From NCBI RefSeq assembly GCF_000768555.3, contig NZ_KN293990.1:21328-85327 (forward strand): DNA of 64,000 nt, in the 5' to 3' direction. This DNA comes from Roseovarius mucosus DSM 17069. Its GTDB lineage: Bacteria > Pseudomonadota > Alphaproteobacteria > Rhodobacterales > Rhodobacteraceae. The translations under genes and the position numbers were made by a program. The notes beneath the pieces were generated by a model that ran no database searches, had not been told where the DNA came from, and saw only the letters and a list, made by a program, of their open reading frames with translations. Position 1 is the stretch's first letter, and each line of letters opens with the position of its first letter. This document shows positions 32,692 through 40,404 of this stretch, one piece after another.

Positions 32692-33807
32692 TCACAACCC
32701 CGCCGCTTTGGTCAGGTTCACCCGGAAACGGTCGCGACGGCGCTGGTAGCGGCGGGTCATCTCGGCCGAAGCGTGTCCGAGCTGCTTCTGGACGTAGCGC
32801 TCGTCCACTTCTGCCGAACTGGCAAGCCCGGCGCGCAACGAGTGACCAGAGAACAGCGCCAGACGTTCTTTTTCAGGCAGCTCGGATCGGATGCCGGCAT
32901 CCAGGACCGTGCGCTTGATCAGACGGGCCACATGTTTGTCGTTCAGCCGCGTTTCCGAGGCGCGTTTGCCATCACGCGAGATGCTGACGAAGACAGGGCC
33001 GAAGTCGATCTTGGCGAAGTGCAACCACTGTTCCAGAGCATGCACGGGGCAGGTCTGGTTCTTGGAGCCGCGGCCGACCTCGACTTCGCGCCAGCCGGTC
33101 TTGGCGTTGAGCCTCAGGAGCACGCCCTTGTCGAAGATCTCGATCCAGCCGCCGGAATCTGGTGTGTCGTCTTTGTGCACATCAAGACTGACGATTTCTG
33201 AACGGCGCAGACCTCCGGCGTAGCCCAAGAGCAGGATCGCCCGATCCCGGAGCCCGCGTAGATCGAAAGGAAGGGTGGCCACCATCGCAAGAATATCTTC
33301 GGCCAAGATGGCTTCCTTTTGTACCGGGGGCCGTGCGTGCTTGCGCTTGATCCCGGCCAGCACTGTCGCGATGTGCCGGTTCTTGCGATCGAGCGTGAAC
33401 CCCCGCTGAGCGTAGTTCCAGGCGAGACCCGAGAGGCGCCGGTCGATTGTCGAGACCGATAGAGTAGGGGAAGAGCCCGAACCGGACGCCAGATCCGCGA
33501 GATAGAGCCCGATCATCTCAGGCGAGGGCGGCAGCGGCTCGGTGCCTTTCATCCGGCACCAGCGTGCAAAATGCGCCCAGTCCTTAGCGTAGGCCCTTAG
33601 CGTGTTGTCCGAGGCAGCGGCGCGGGCGTAGTCGCGGGCGGTTTCGACCAAGCGGTCGAGTGCGCCGGATCCGGCCACAGAGGAAGGAAGTGTGAGAGCC
33701 TCATTAGGCCCAGCTTCGCTGTTGTTGTCCTCGTTGATTGAAGACCCGCTTGCCGCCGCTGAGCGCGATTTTGTCGTTCTGCCGAGGTTTTTGAGACTGG
33801 GTGCCAT
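32692..33807 (-). CDS. Tyrosine recombinase, 5' end replaced by a transposon end
   Basis: A 371-aa frame. The catalytic domain is complete: GYAGGLRRSEIVSLDV (Arg), a lysine region KTGWREVEVGRG, SGHSLRAGLASSAEV (HxLR), LGHASAEMTRRYQRR (His and Tyr). The first 12 or 13 residues (MAPSLKNLGRTTK) come from the tip of the tni transposon; true coding begins at KSRSAAASGSS. The original start is beyond the transposon at 37557. No ribosome site precedes the new ATG at 33807, so expression may be poor. It probably acted on the dif-like site upstream of its original start. Confidence 0.85.
   Translation of the reverse strand: MAPSLKNLGRTTKSRSAAASGSSINEDNNSEAGPNEALTLPSSVAGSGALDRLVETARDYARAAASDNTLRAYAKDWAHFARWCRMKGTEPLPPSPEMIGLYLADLASGSGSSPTLSVSTIDRRLSGLAWNYAQRGFTLDRKNRHIATVLAGIKRKHARPPVQKEAILAEDILAMVATLPFDLRGLRDRAILLLGYAGGLRRSEIVSLDVHKDDTPDSGGWIEIFDKGVLLRLNAKTGWREVEVGRGSKNQTCPVHALEQWLHFAKIDFGPVFVSISRDGKRASETRLNDKHVARLIKRTVLDAGIRSELPEKERLALFSGHSLRAGLASSAEVDERYVQKQLGHASAEMTRRYQRRRDRFRVNLTKAAGL
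33757..33771. repeat. Target-site duplication, left copy (15 bp)
   Basis: CGCTGAGCGCGATTT abuts the left tip of the tni transposon and is identical to 37513-37527 abutting the right tip. It is coding for KSRSA of the recombinase. Confidence 0.9.
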
Positions 33808-33897
33808 GTGTTTTCAATGGTTTGCGGTTTTTTCATTTTGAGATTGAGTCGGGGTTATTGAGACTGTAGAGGGAAGTGAGTCGATATTTATGAGACT
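33772..33897 (+). repeat. Left end of the tni transposon with four transposase-site copies
   Basis: TGAGA(C/T)T sites start at 33792, 33839, 33859 and 33891, each preceded by a T-rich stretch (for example GGTTTTTGAGACT, TTATTGAGACT, TTTATGAGACT). Multiple sites per end are typical of TnsB/TniA/MuA-type transposases. Confidence 0.8.
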
Positions 33898-33924
33898 ATC
33901 CCGCAGCCGCGCATTGATCAAGAT

Positions 33925-35568
33925 ATGTCCGATAATTTCCCAGCTGACAAGGATTGGAACGCGGCTGAGCACCGCGCCAAAGTGCTTGCTGGCCTGCCAG
34001 AACAGCTGACCCAGGATGATGCTGAACAGGCTATGCGCCAGCTTGATGTCAGCCGCGCGACACTGTTTCGCTGGCTGAAGAGGTTCCGTGAGGATGGTCG
34101 CACCTCGGCTTTGTTACCCAGCCCGCGTGGGCCGAGGCGCGGCATGCAGCCGCTTGACCCTGATGTGGAAGCCATCGTCTCCCGTCTGTTCAAAGACCTT
34201 TACGCCACCCGCCGCAAACCTACAAAAACGCGGTTTTGGGGCGAGATCGCTGCCAATTGCAAAGATCTAGGGCTGGCCCCACCCTCCATCCGGCGTCTGG
34301 GACGTTGGCTGGAGCGACACGACCAAGCGAAGCTGATGGCCAAGAGGGAGGGTAAGGACAAAGCCGAACGCCGTCACCTGGCTACACCCGGCACCCTCAC
34401 AGCGGAGCATCCCCTGGATATCGTTCAGATCGATCATACCAAGGCTGATGTCACCGTGGTCGATCCCGTGACCCGCCGTCCGTTAGGCAGGCCCACCCTG
34501 ACAGTTGCGATCGATGTGCATACCCGCATGGTTCTGGGGTTTCACCTGTCGTTGGAACCGCCGTCGCTTTTGGCTGCGGCGCTTTGCCTTACCCATGCGG
34601 TGATGGACAAATCGCATTGGCTTGTGGCGCGCGGAATCGGCACGGAGTGGCCAGCGCGGGGCATCCCCAAAAGGATTCATGTGGACAATGGCGCGGAATT
34701 CCATGCCCACGCCTTCAACATCGCCTGTTCCGAGTACCAGATTGATCTGCAGCATCGCCCACCCGGCACGCCACGCTATGGCGGCCATATCGAGCGGCTC
34801 ATTGGCACGATGATGGGGGCTGTGCATTTGCTGCCGGGCTCGCATTTTTCGAACATCTTTGAGCGAGGTGATCTTGATGCCGAAGCCGAGGCGGTGATGA
34901 CGCTTAGGGAGCTGGAGGTCTGGTTAGCGCTGGAAATCACCGGCTCCTACCACGCGCGGGCACACCGGATGCTCGACACGACCCCGATTGCGGTATGGGC
35001 CGCTGGGGTGGATGAGGTTGCGCTGCGCATGCCCGCCGATCCGCGTCAGTTTATGGTCGATTTCCTGCCGTCCGAGCAGCGCGTGCTGCAACGCGATGGT
35101 TTGCATCTCTTCCATATCCGCTACTGGTCGGACGAGTTGCGCTGGTTGATGGGCCGCGAAAGCCGCAAATATATGCTCAAATACGACCCTCGCGACCTCT
35201 CGCGGATCTTCGTGCTTACCGAGGATGGGATCATCGAGGCCCGGCCTGCCGATCTGACGCGACCAGCGATTACGCTCTGGGAGCACAGGGCGGCGCGGCG
35301 CGCTTTACGCGAAGCCGGGCGCTGTGCGGTGGATGAAGAGCTGATCTTCTCAACCATTTTGGCGCAGCGTGACCTCGTGGACAGCGCTGAGCGGCAGACC
35401 AAGGCGATGCGACGCCATCAGGCGCGGCGTTCGCATCTGGAACCCGGTCCGATGATCGATGTGACGCCAGGTTCAGAAGCGCCGGAAGCCCTGCCTACAC
35501 CAGAAAAGAAAGCCAATGCGCTACTGGATCATCCAGGTTTCGCTGTCGAGGAATGGTATGATGACTGA
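33925..35568 (+). CDS. tniA: TniA transposase (DDE, Mu/TnsB type)
   Basis: A 547-aa transposase: N-terminal helix-turn-helix (AEQAMRQLDVSRATLFRWLK), DDE core with IVQIDHTKAD (Asp), IHVDNGAEFH (Asp) and GGHIERLIGTMMG (Glu), then the Mu C-terminal beta-barrel (FLPSEQRVLQRDGLHLFHIR). It cuts and joins the transposon ends. It overlaps tniB by up to 11 bases. Confidence 0.95.
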   Translation: MSDNFPADKDWNAAEHRAKVLAGLPEQLTQDDAEQAMRQLDVSRATLFRWLKRFREDGRTSALLPSPRGPRRGMQPLDPDVEAIVSRLFKDLYATRRKPTKTRFWGEIAANCKDLGLAPPSIRRLGRWLERHDQAKLMAKREGKDKAERRHLATPGTLTAEHPLDIVQIDHTKADVTVVDPVTRRPLGRPTLTVAIDVHTRMVLGFHLSLEPPSLLAAALCLTHAVMDKSHWLVARGIGTEWPARGIPKRIHVDNGAEFHAHAFNIACSEYQIDLQHRPPGTPRYGGHIERLIGTMMGAVHLLPGSHFSNIFERGDLDAEAEAVMTLRELEVWLALEITGSYHARAHRMLDTTPIAVWAAGVDEVALRMPADPRQFMVDFLPSEQRVLQRDGLHLFHIRYWSDELRWLMGRESRKYMLKYDPRDLSRIFVLTEDGIIEARPADLTRPAITLWEHRAARRALREAGRCAVDEELIFSTILAQRDLVDSAERQTKAMRRHQARRSHLEPGPMIDVTPGSEAPEALPTPEKKANALLDHPGFAVEEWYDD

Positions 35569-36439
35569 GTTTCCCCATCTTTATCCTGCCGCCCGCCAAC
35601 TGGCCGCTCTAAACGCCGAAGAACGTATTCACCGCATCCGCGCTGACCGTTGGATCTCCTATCCGCGCGCAGAGGCCGCTCTGGCGAAGCTCGAAACGCT
35701 GATGTCATTCCCTGAACGGGCCAGAATGCCGAACCTGCTCATTGTCGGTGAGAGCGGCATGGGCAAGACGATGATCATCGAGAAGTTCACCCGCGATCAC
35801 CCCGCCAGCTTCGATGAGACCACCGGCCGATTACATATGCCGGTCGTTGCGGTGCAGATGGTGTCCGGACCGGACGAGAGCCGTTTCTATCGCCGGATTC
35901 TGGCGGCGATCGGTGCTCCTGAGCCGCCACGCGCGACGCTCGCTGTGCTCGAAAGCCTAGCCCTGCGGCTTCTGTCTGAACTGCGCCCCGGCATGCTGGT
36001 GATCGATGAAATCCATAGCCTGCAGGCGGGCACGATCCGCGAACAAGCGCGGTTCCTGAACATGCTGCGTTTTCTGGGCAATGAGTTGCGCGTGCCACTG
36101 GTCTGTGTCGGCACTGCGCAGGCGCGCAACGCGCTGCGCACCGACAATCAACTTGTCCGCCGCTTTGAGGCTTTTGCATTGCCGCCCTGGCGGGACGGGG
36201 AGGATGTCATTGGATTGATCAGCACGCTTCAACGGACCTTGCCGCTGCGGTGCGAAAGCCAGATCGATGAGAAGATGCTCACACGGATTCTGAGTGTCAC
36301 TGGCGGTATCACCTCCGGCATTTTCTCGGTGATGTCACAACTGGCGATCGCCGCTATTGAGAGCGGAGAGGAGCGGATTGTGCCGAGCGATATTTCAAGC
36401 GCCGGCAAACTGCAGGCGGTTTTGGGAGAACCTGTGTGA
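35561..36439 (+). CDS. tniB: TniB AAA+ ATPase (target selection)
   Basis: A 292-aa (or 293-aa, from ATG 35558) ATPase related to TnsC/MuB. Walker A is VGESGMGKTMI and Walker B is MLVIDEIHSL; sensor and lid regions follow (LVCVGTAQARNAL, RRFEAFALPPW). It activates TniA at chosen DNA. The start lies inside the end of tniA and the stop overlaps the GTG start of tniQ, so all three are translationally coupled. Confidence 0.93.
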   Translation: MTEFPHLYPAARQLAALNAEERIHRIRADRWISYPRAEAALAKLETLMSFPERARMPNLLIVGESGMGKTMIIEKFTRDHPASFDETTGRLHMPVVAVQMVSGPDESRFYRRILAAIGAPEPPRATLAVLESLALRLLSELRPGMLVIDEIHSLQAGTIREQARFLNMLRFLGNELRVPLVCVGTAQARNALRTDNQLVRRFEAFALPPWRDGEDVIGLISTLQRTLPLRCESQIDEKMLTRILSVTGGITSGIFSVMSQLAIAAIESGEERIVPSDISSAGKLQAVLGEPV

Positions 36440-37455
36440 CGGGGCTGGGCCGTCTGCCGGTTGTTTTCCCACCTGAAATCGACGAGCGGCTTTCGTCGTG
36501 GTTCGCAAGAATGGCGGCGTTCTATGCCATGACGGTACCGGAGTTTCTTGGTGAGCTCGGTCTTCTCCAGCGCGATGTGTTCGATTTGGAATGGCGTCTT
36601 TCGGCAGGGGAGGGGGCCTTAATCGCAGCTCGGACTGGGGTTTCGGAGGTGGCGTTGCAGGCGATGACATTTCAGGAAATCACACCGGACGCGCGGATCA
36701 TGATAGCGCGGAAGACCCGGCATCACTGCCCATCTTGTCCGGCGGATGTTCACCGCAAGGCTCCGAGCTTTCCTTGGATGTTTCAGTGCCCAATTCACAG
36801 CATAGATTTTCGTGATGTTGGCGGTGCCATCCTACCTGACATCTTGGGGTCTGCGCATCTCGCGGCGCTGCAGTCACATGCCAAAACTGGGGCTGCTGTT
36901 CTGGATTCTTGGGCCCGAGGAGAAGGGCAGGGGGCTTTCGGGCCGGTCGAGATGTTGCTCTTTCTGACGACACGGCATCGCCGGGCGTCGCCACCGAATG
37001 TTTCAGAGCAGCCTCGGATGTCATTAGGGACCCGGCGCGACTACCATGCATTTCTGACCACACCGATCATTCGGCAGGCCCTAGCCGTCATCGTACCGGA
37101 ATACGATCACGTTGCGCCCGTGTTGGTCAAACCGGTCCGCCCCGGTCTGCATGCTCTGGCCCAAGGCTCGCTGTTGCAGGCCTTCGCATTGACGGTTGGT
37201 ATTGGCCGGATCGCGGAGGATCCTGTCGCTCGGGTGATAAAGGTCTTGCTTGCCAGCGACGCCGACGGTCAGGAGCGGGTGAAGGATGTGCTTAGGGCAT
37301 GGCCTCTGTCGGTGAGGCGACGTATCTCAGCAAGGCTCTGGCGCGCTGAACGCGACGAGAGAGTCCGCCAGACCGCCGAGAAAGCCGCACGTGGACGCCA
37401 GTCTCATAAACTCCGGTATGTCCAGTCTCACAAATGTCGCTACAGAATCTCATGA
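36436..37455 (+). CDS. tniQ: TniQ family protein
   Basis: A 339-aa TniQ/TnsD-type protein starting with GTG. The N-terminal TniQ domain is seen (FPPEIDERLSSWFARMAAFY) and a zinc-knuckle-like HHCPSCPADVHRKAP. TniQ links target choice to TniB/TniA. The last residues (QSHKLRYVQSHKCRYRIS) are encoded by the transposase-site repeats of the right end, so the coding region runs into the transposon end. Confidence 0.9.
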   Translation: MTGLGRLPVVFPPEIDERLSSWFARMAAFYAMTVPEFLGELGLLQRDVFDLEWRLSAGEGALIAARTGVSEVALQAMTFQEITPDARIMIARKTRHHCPSCPADVHRKAPSFPWMFQCPIHSIDFRDVGGAILPDILGSAHLAALQSHAKTGAAVLDSWARGEGQGAFGPVEMLLFLTTRHRRASPPNVSEQPRMSLGTRRDYHAFLTTPIIRQALAVIVPEYDHVAPVLVKPVRPGLHALAQGSLLQAFALTVGIGRIAEDPVARVIKVLLASDADGQERVKDVLRAWPLSVRRRISARLWRAERDERVRQTAEKAARGRQSHKLRYVQSHKCRYRIS

Positions 37456-37512
37456 ACCCCGGTATGTTTTTCAGGGAAGTGCTTGAATCTCACTAATTCC
37501 GGCATTCCGACA
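37400..37512 (-). repeat. Right end of the tni transposon with four transposase-site copies
   Basis: (A)A/G-TCTCA sites end at 37406, 37430, 37452 and 37492, on the opposite strand to the left-end sites, several followed by CCGG (ACTCCGG, ACCCCGG, ATTCCGG). The tip is at 37512. Confidence 0.8.
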
Positions 37513-37527
37513 CGCTGAGCGCGATTT
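37513..37527. repeat. Target-site duplication, right copy (15 bp)
   Basis: Identical to 33757-33771. In the minus-strand frame it again reads KSRSA, preceded by MISDMQEITR. Confidence 0.9.
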
Positions 37528-37557
37528 CCGGGTGATTTCCTGCATATCGCTGATCAT
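37513..37557 (-). pseudogene. Displaced 5' end of the tyrosine recombinase gene
   Basis: From ATG 37557 (or 37545) the minus strand reads MISDMQEITRKSRSA and then enters the transposon; KSRSA is the residue string at which the remaining recombinase coding resumes at 33771. Joining the two at the duplicated 15 bp restores one uninterrupted frame. Confidence 0.8.
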
Positions 37558-37565
37558 AGTTTGTG

Positions 37566-37594
37566 ATGTCCGATAATGCAAACTTATTGGACAT
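37566..37594. promoter_or_regulatory. dif-like recombination site or operator (29-bp palindrome)
   Basis: Arms ATGTCCGATAA (37566-37576) and TTATTGGACAT (37584-37594) are complementary at 10 of 11 positions around a 7-base centre. Size and symmetry match core sites of tyrosine recombinases (two 11-bp arms, 6-8 bp spacer). It sits between the original recombinase start and the divergent DUF1403 gene. Confidence 0.5.
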
Positions 37595-37670
37595 AACGCA
37601 GGGGCGCAGAGTGGGGCGGTTTGCACATCATACTGTGGACGAAAGCGCCGCGATAGATTAGGGTTGTGGT

Positions 37671-38555
37671 ATGACATATCTGTCCTCCACGATCTCCGAC
37701 GACCTGAGCACCCTATCGCAACTGCCGGGCTGGGTCACCGCCACGCGTGCTGAAAGCCTTGAAGATGTTGCGTTTTTGTCTGGCGCGGCGCTGTGTCATC
37801 TGGATGTTGTGTTGGGATGCGGCCCTGTGCCCCAAGCCTTGTTGCGGGATCGGCTGGGCCTGCGGGCGGCAGAGGCTTGTGTTGCCTTGTCCGGTCGCCC
37901 CGAGCGGGCAGGGGACTTGCGAGACGCGGTGCATCTGATGCGCCGCGGTGGCCTGCCGGGACCGGCGGGAGAGGTCTATCAGTCGTGGCGGCGCGCGGCA
38001 GGCCGAGCGGTGACGGTGAAGGCTTTGGGCCGGGCCTTGCCGGCTGTTGTGCCGGCCCAGATCGCCGCGTGGATCGATGCCGGGCAGGGCGCCTTGGTGG
38101 CGCGCGCCGCGACCGTTCTGGAAACCGTGTTGATCGAGGCGCCACGCCAAGAGGTGCCTGCGCTGATCCTTGCCGATGCGGCCCTCGCCCAGGCGCTTGG
38201 CTGGGATCATCTCGTGCCGCTGCTGGCCGCGGGACTGAAACGCGCCGACCTGCGCAAGCGAGGCGAAGAACTACGCTTGGCCTGTCATCGCGCGCTCATC
38301 TCTTCGGCGGTCGAGGCCGTGCGCCTGTCGGCTGACCTTTCGCGCCGGGCGGCGCATTTGACGGCGGTCGCGCCAAAGCTTCGGGCGAAGGGGGCGGACG
38401 ACGCGGTCGAGATGTTCCTTTCCCGCGACGCGGTGGCGCCCTCGGCTCTGCCCCTGCCGGACCGCGCCGCGCGGCGGCTGTGTGACCGGCTGGTCGATCT
38501 CGGCGCGGTGCGTGAGCTGACCGGCCGCGACACCTTCCGGCTCTACGGGGTGTAG
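37671..38555 (+). CDS. DUF1403 family protein
   Basis: A 294-aa helical, Ala/Leu/Arg-rich protein (MTYLSSTISDDLSTLSQLPG) with landmarks EDVAFLSGAALCHLDVVLGC, LRDAVHLMRRGGLPGPAGE and DRAARRLCDRLVDLGAVREL, as in DUF1403. The C-terminal part resembles a winged helix. It is the first gene of a two-gene unit with the ScpB-like gene (2-base gap). Function is unknown; the family is found next to integrases and scpB-like genes in Alphaproteobacteria. Confidence 0.8.
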   Translation: MTYLSSTISDDLSTLSQLPGWVTATRAESLEDVAFLSGAALCHLDVVLGCGPVPQALLRDRLGLRAAEACVALSGRPERAGDLRDAVHLMRRGGLPGPAGEVYQSWRRAAGRAVTVKALGRALPAVVPAQIAAWIDAGQGALVARAATVLETVLIEAPRQEVPALILADAALAQALGWDHLVPLLAAGLKRADLRKRGEELRLACHRALISSAVEAVRLSADLSRRAAHLTAVAPKLRAKGADDAVEMFLSRDAVAPSALPLPDRAARRLCDRLVDLGAVRELTGRDTFRLYGV

Positions 38556-38557
38556 CG

Positions 38558-39154
38558 ATGGCGAAGGATCGCCCTGAGCCGGAGCTTGATCGCGAGTTGA
38601 CCGACCTGCCGCCCGATCTGCGCTGGCGCGAATGGATGCGCCGGATCGAAGCGGTTCTGTTTGCCAGTGCCGCGCCGGTGCCACGTGAGGATCTGGCGCG
38701 GGTCGTGGGGCAGGGGGCCTCGGTCGATCTGCTGGTTGAGGACCTTGCCGCCGATCTGGAGGGGCGGGCCTTCGAGATCGCGCAAGTTGCCGGCGGCTGG
38801 ATATTCCGGACGCGGAGCGCCTATGCGCCGGCGATCCGCGCCGCGGCGGATGTCGGGGATCAGCTGCTGGATCTGAGCGAGTTCGATGTCGCGGTCCTCG
38901 CGGCCATCGCTTACCACCAGCCGATCACCCGCGACAGGCTCAAGGATATCTTCGGCAAGGAGATCAGCCGCGACCTGATCGGTCGGCTGCATGCGCGCGA
39001 GTTGATCGGGACCGGGCCGCGGTCGCCTCGACGCGGGGCGCCCTATACCTTCGTCACCACCGAGCAGTTCCTTGTCGCGTTTGGGTTGGAGAGCCTTCGC
39101 GATCTTCCCGATCGCGAGCAGCTGGTGGATGCGGGGGTGGTCGGCTCGGCTTAG
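38558..39154 (+). CDS. ScpB-like condensin accessory protein
   Basis: A 198-aa protein with the two winged-helix domains of ScpB: WREWMRRIEAVLFASAAPVP, DLAADLEGRAFEIAQVAGGW, then FDVAVLAAIAYHQPITRDRL and FLVAFGLESLRDLPD. ScpB normally works with ScpA and SMC in chromosome segregation; neither is here, so this copy may borrow host SMC-ScpA or have been repurposed with the recombinase. It is longer and more diverged than needed for a simple chromosomal copy. Confidence 0.85.
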   Translation: MAKDRPEPELDRELTDLPPDLRWREWMRRIEAVLFASAAPVPREDLARVVGQGASVDLLVEDLAADLEGRAFEIAQVAGGWIFRTRSAYAPAIRAAADVGDQLLDLSEFDVAVLAAIAYHQPITRDRLKDIFGKEISRDLIGRLHARELIGTGPRSPRRGAPYTFVTTEQFLVAFGLESLRDLPDREQLVDAGVVGSA

Positions 39155-39200
39155 TGGCCTAGCGGCAATCGGTCGTGCGGCTCGTTCACATGGCGTTAGT

Positions 39201-39254
39201 GAATTTCGAATATTTCGAGTATTTCGAGTATTTCGAGTATTGCGATTGTTTCGA
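39201..39254. repeat. Six tandem 9-bp repeats
   Basis: GAATTTCGA, ATATTTCGA, GTATTTCGA (twice), GTATTGCGA and TTGTTTCGA follow without gaps, ending 50 bases before the antitoxin start. AT-rich direct repeats here could be an operator array or a slipped-strand tract. Confidence 0.7.
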
Positions 39255-39304
39255 ATGGAAGCTATCCTATATCTAACTCAAGTCGTGAGAACTGGAGAGA
39301 CAAG

Positions 39305-39769
39305 ATGAACGCCCTCAGAAAAGAGGCGTTTTTTGATCGCTTGCCCGATGAGGTGGAGATCAAGAACGCTGAACAACTCAGAACAATTGTCGCTTCCCAG
39401 ATCAAGGAAGGCGAGCCCACTACGCTGTCGCTTGCCCTTGAAAGCGGCGAAGTCCACACCGTAACCCTTGCACCGGCCCTCACAGCATCTCTTCTCGAGG
39501 TGCTGCGCCTCGTATCGAGCGGTCGCGGGTTTCGGATGATCCCGGTAGAGGCCGAGCTGACGACACAGCAGGCAGCAGACTTGCTCAACGTGTCGCGTCC
39601 ATTCCTGGTGAAGCTTCTTGAGGAGAAAGAAATTCCGTTCACGAAGACAGGACGGCATCGCCGCGTCCGCGCGAATGATCTGTTTGCTTACAAAGAAAAG
39701 CGTGACGCTGCCAGATCAGACGCGTTGGGCGATCTTGCGGTGATGGATGCCGAGGACGGCCTTATATGA
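39305..39769 (+). CDS. HTH antitoxin with excisionase-type domain
   Basis: A 154-aa protein. The C-terminal half is an excisionase/MerR-like helix-turn-helix (ELTTQQAADLLNVSRPFLVK, then TKTGRHRRVRANDLFAYKEK). The N-terminal half is strand-rich (PTTLSLALESGEVHTVTLAP). GGAGAGACAAG precedes the ATG. The stop overlaps the toxin start by 4 bases (ATGA). Such proteins pair with large PIN toxins; the tandem repeats upstream may be its binding sites. Confidence 0.8.
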   Translation: MNALRKEAFFDRLPDEVEIKNAEQLRTIVASQIKEGEPTTLSLALESGEVHTVTLAPALTASLLEVLRLVSSGRGFRMIPVEAELTTQQAADLLNVSRPFLVKLLEEKEIPFTKTGRHRRVRANDLFAYKEKRDAARSDALGDLAVMDAEDGLI

Positions 39770-40341
39770 GCCGATACGCAGATCGGTTCACGGCTCTCCT
39801 CGATGCATGCGTCATAGGCGGCGCGCTTCGTAGAAATATGCTGCTCAGCCTTGCCGAGGCCGGACTGTTCCGGCCCCGGTGGAGCAGTCGCATTCTGGAC
39901 GAGACTCAGAAAGCCATCTTTCAGATCACGAAGGGCGAGACCGACGGTGTGCGTCAGAGGGCGGCCATAGAAGCCGCCTTCCCAGAAGCTTTGGTGACGG
40001 GCTATGAAATTTTCGAAGAGAAACTTGCCCTCCCAGACCCTGACGACAATCATGTCCTCGCCGCCGCCATCGCAACGTCAGCGTCCGTTATAGTGACGGA
40101 CAATCTAGCCGATTTCCCGTCCGAGGCCCTGGACCCGCACGCCATCCAGGCGATTTCCGCCGACGACTTCATCGCCGACACAATCGAGTTGGATCCCTCG
40201 GAGGCCATTCTGGCCCTGCGCCGCATGCGCGAGCGTTTCAGGAATCCGGCGCTCAATGCTGCGTCGCTGATTCACAAGTCAGAAGCACAGGGCCTTTTGC
40301 AGGTTGCAACATTCATGGATGAGTATCAGTCTTTCCTGTGA
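39766..40341 (+). CDS. PIN-domain toxin, long type
   Basis: A 191-aa PIN protein: FTALLDACVIGGALRRNML (Asp), RWSSRILDETQKAIFQ (Glu), LPDPDDNHVLAAAIATSAS (Asp-Asp) and VIVTDNLADFPSEAL (Asp). The C-terminal extension is helical. It is coupled to the antitoxin gene. A role as an RNase toxin is inferred from fold and gene pairing. Confidence 0.85.
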   Translation: MSRYADRFTALLDACVIGGALRRNMLLSLAEAGLFRPRWSSRILDETQKAIFQITKGETDGVRQRAAIEAAFPEALVTGYEIFEEKLALPDPDDNHVLAAAIATSASVIVTDNLADFPSEALDPHAIQAISADDFIADTIELDPSEAILALRRMRERFRNPALNAASLIHKSEAQGLLQVATFMDEYQSFL

Positions 40342-40404
40342 GGAAAAGGCCGATGGCTACTCATAGTAGAGTCATCCGATACTATCGGCGAATGTGGCCC
40401 AACT

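Larger units (their letters stand above)
33772..37512 (+). mobile_element. tniA-tniB-tniQ transposon (3741 bp, complete)
   Basis: A Tn402/Tn7-like element containing only tniA, tniB and tniQ. Both tips begin TGTCG and share TGTCG-N3-TGCCG-N3-TT-N2-TGAGA; the first TGAGA lies exactly 20 bases inside each tip. Further TGAGA(C/T)T sites lie inside each end. Flanks show a 15-bp direct repeat. There is no resolvase gene and no cargo. Confidence 0.9.

Noticed and set aside
33925..33936. The 12-mer ATGTCCGATAAT at the tniA start also occurs in the dif-like palindrome at 37566
   Set aside because: Only one arm is shared and the rest differs. It starts a coding region with a normal protein sequence, so it is probably chance, though a rare one.
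39201..39254. Tandem repeats considered as a CRISPR array
   Set aside because: Units are 9 bp without spacers; there are no cas genes in the window.
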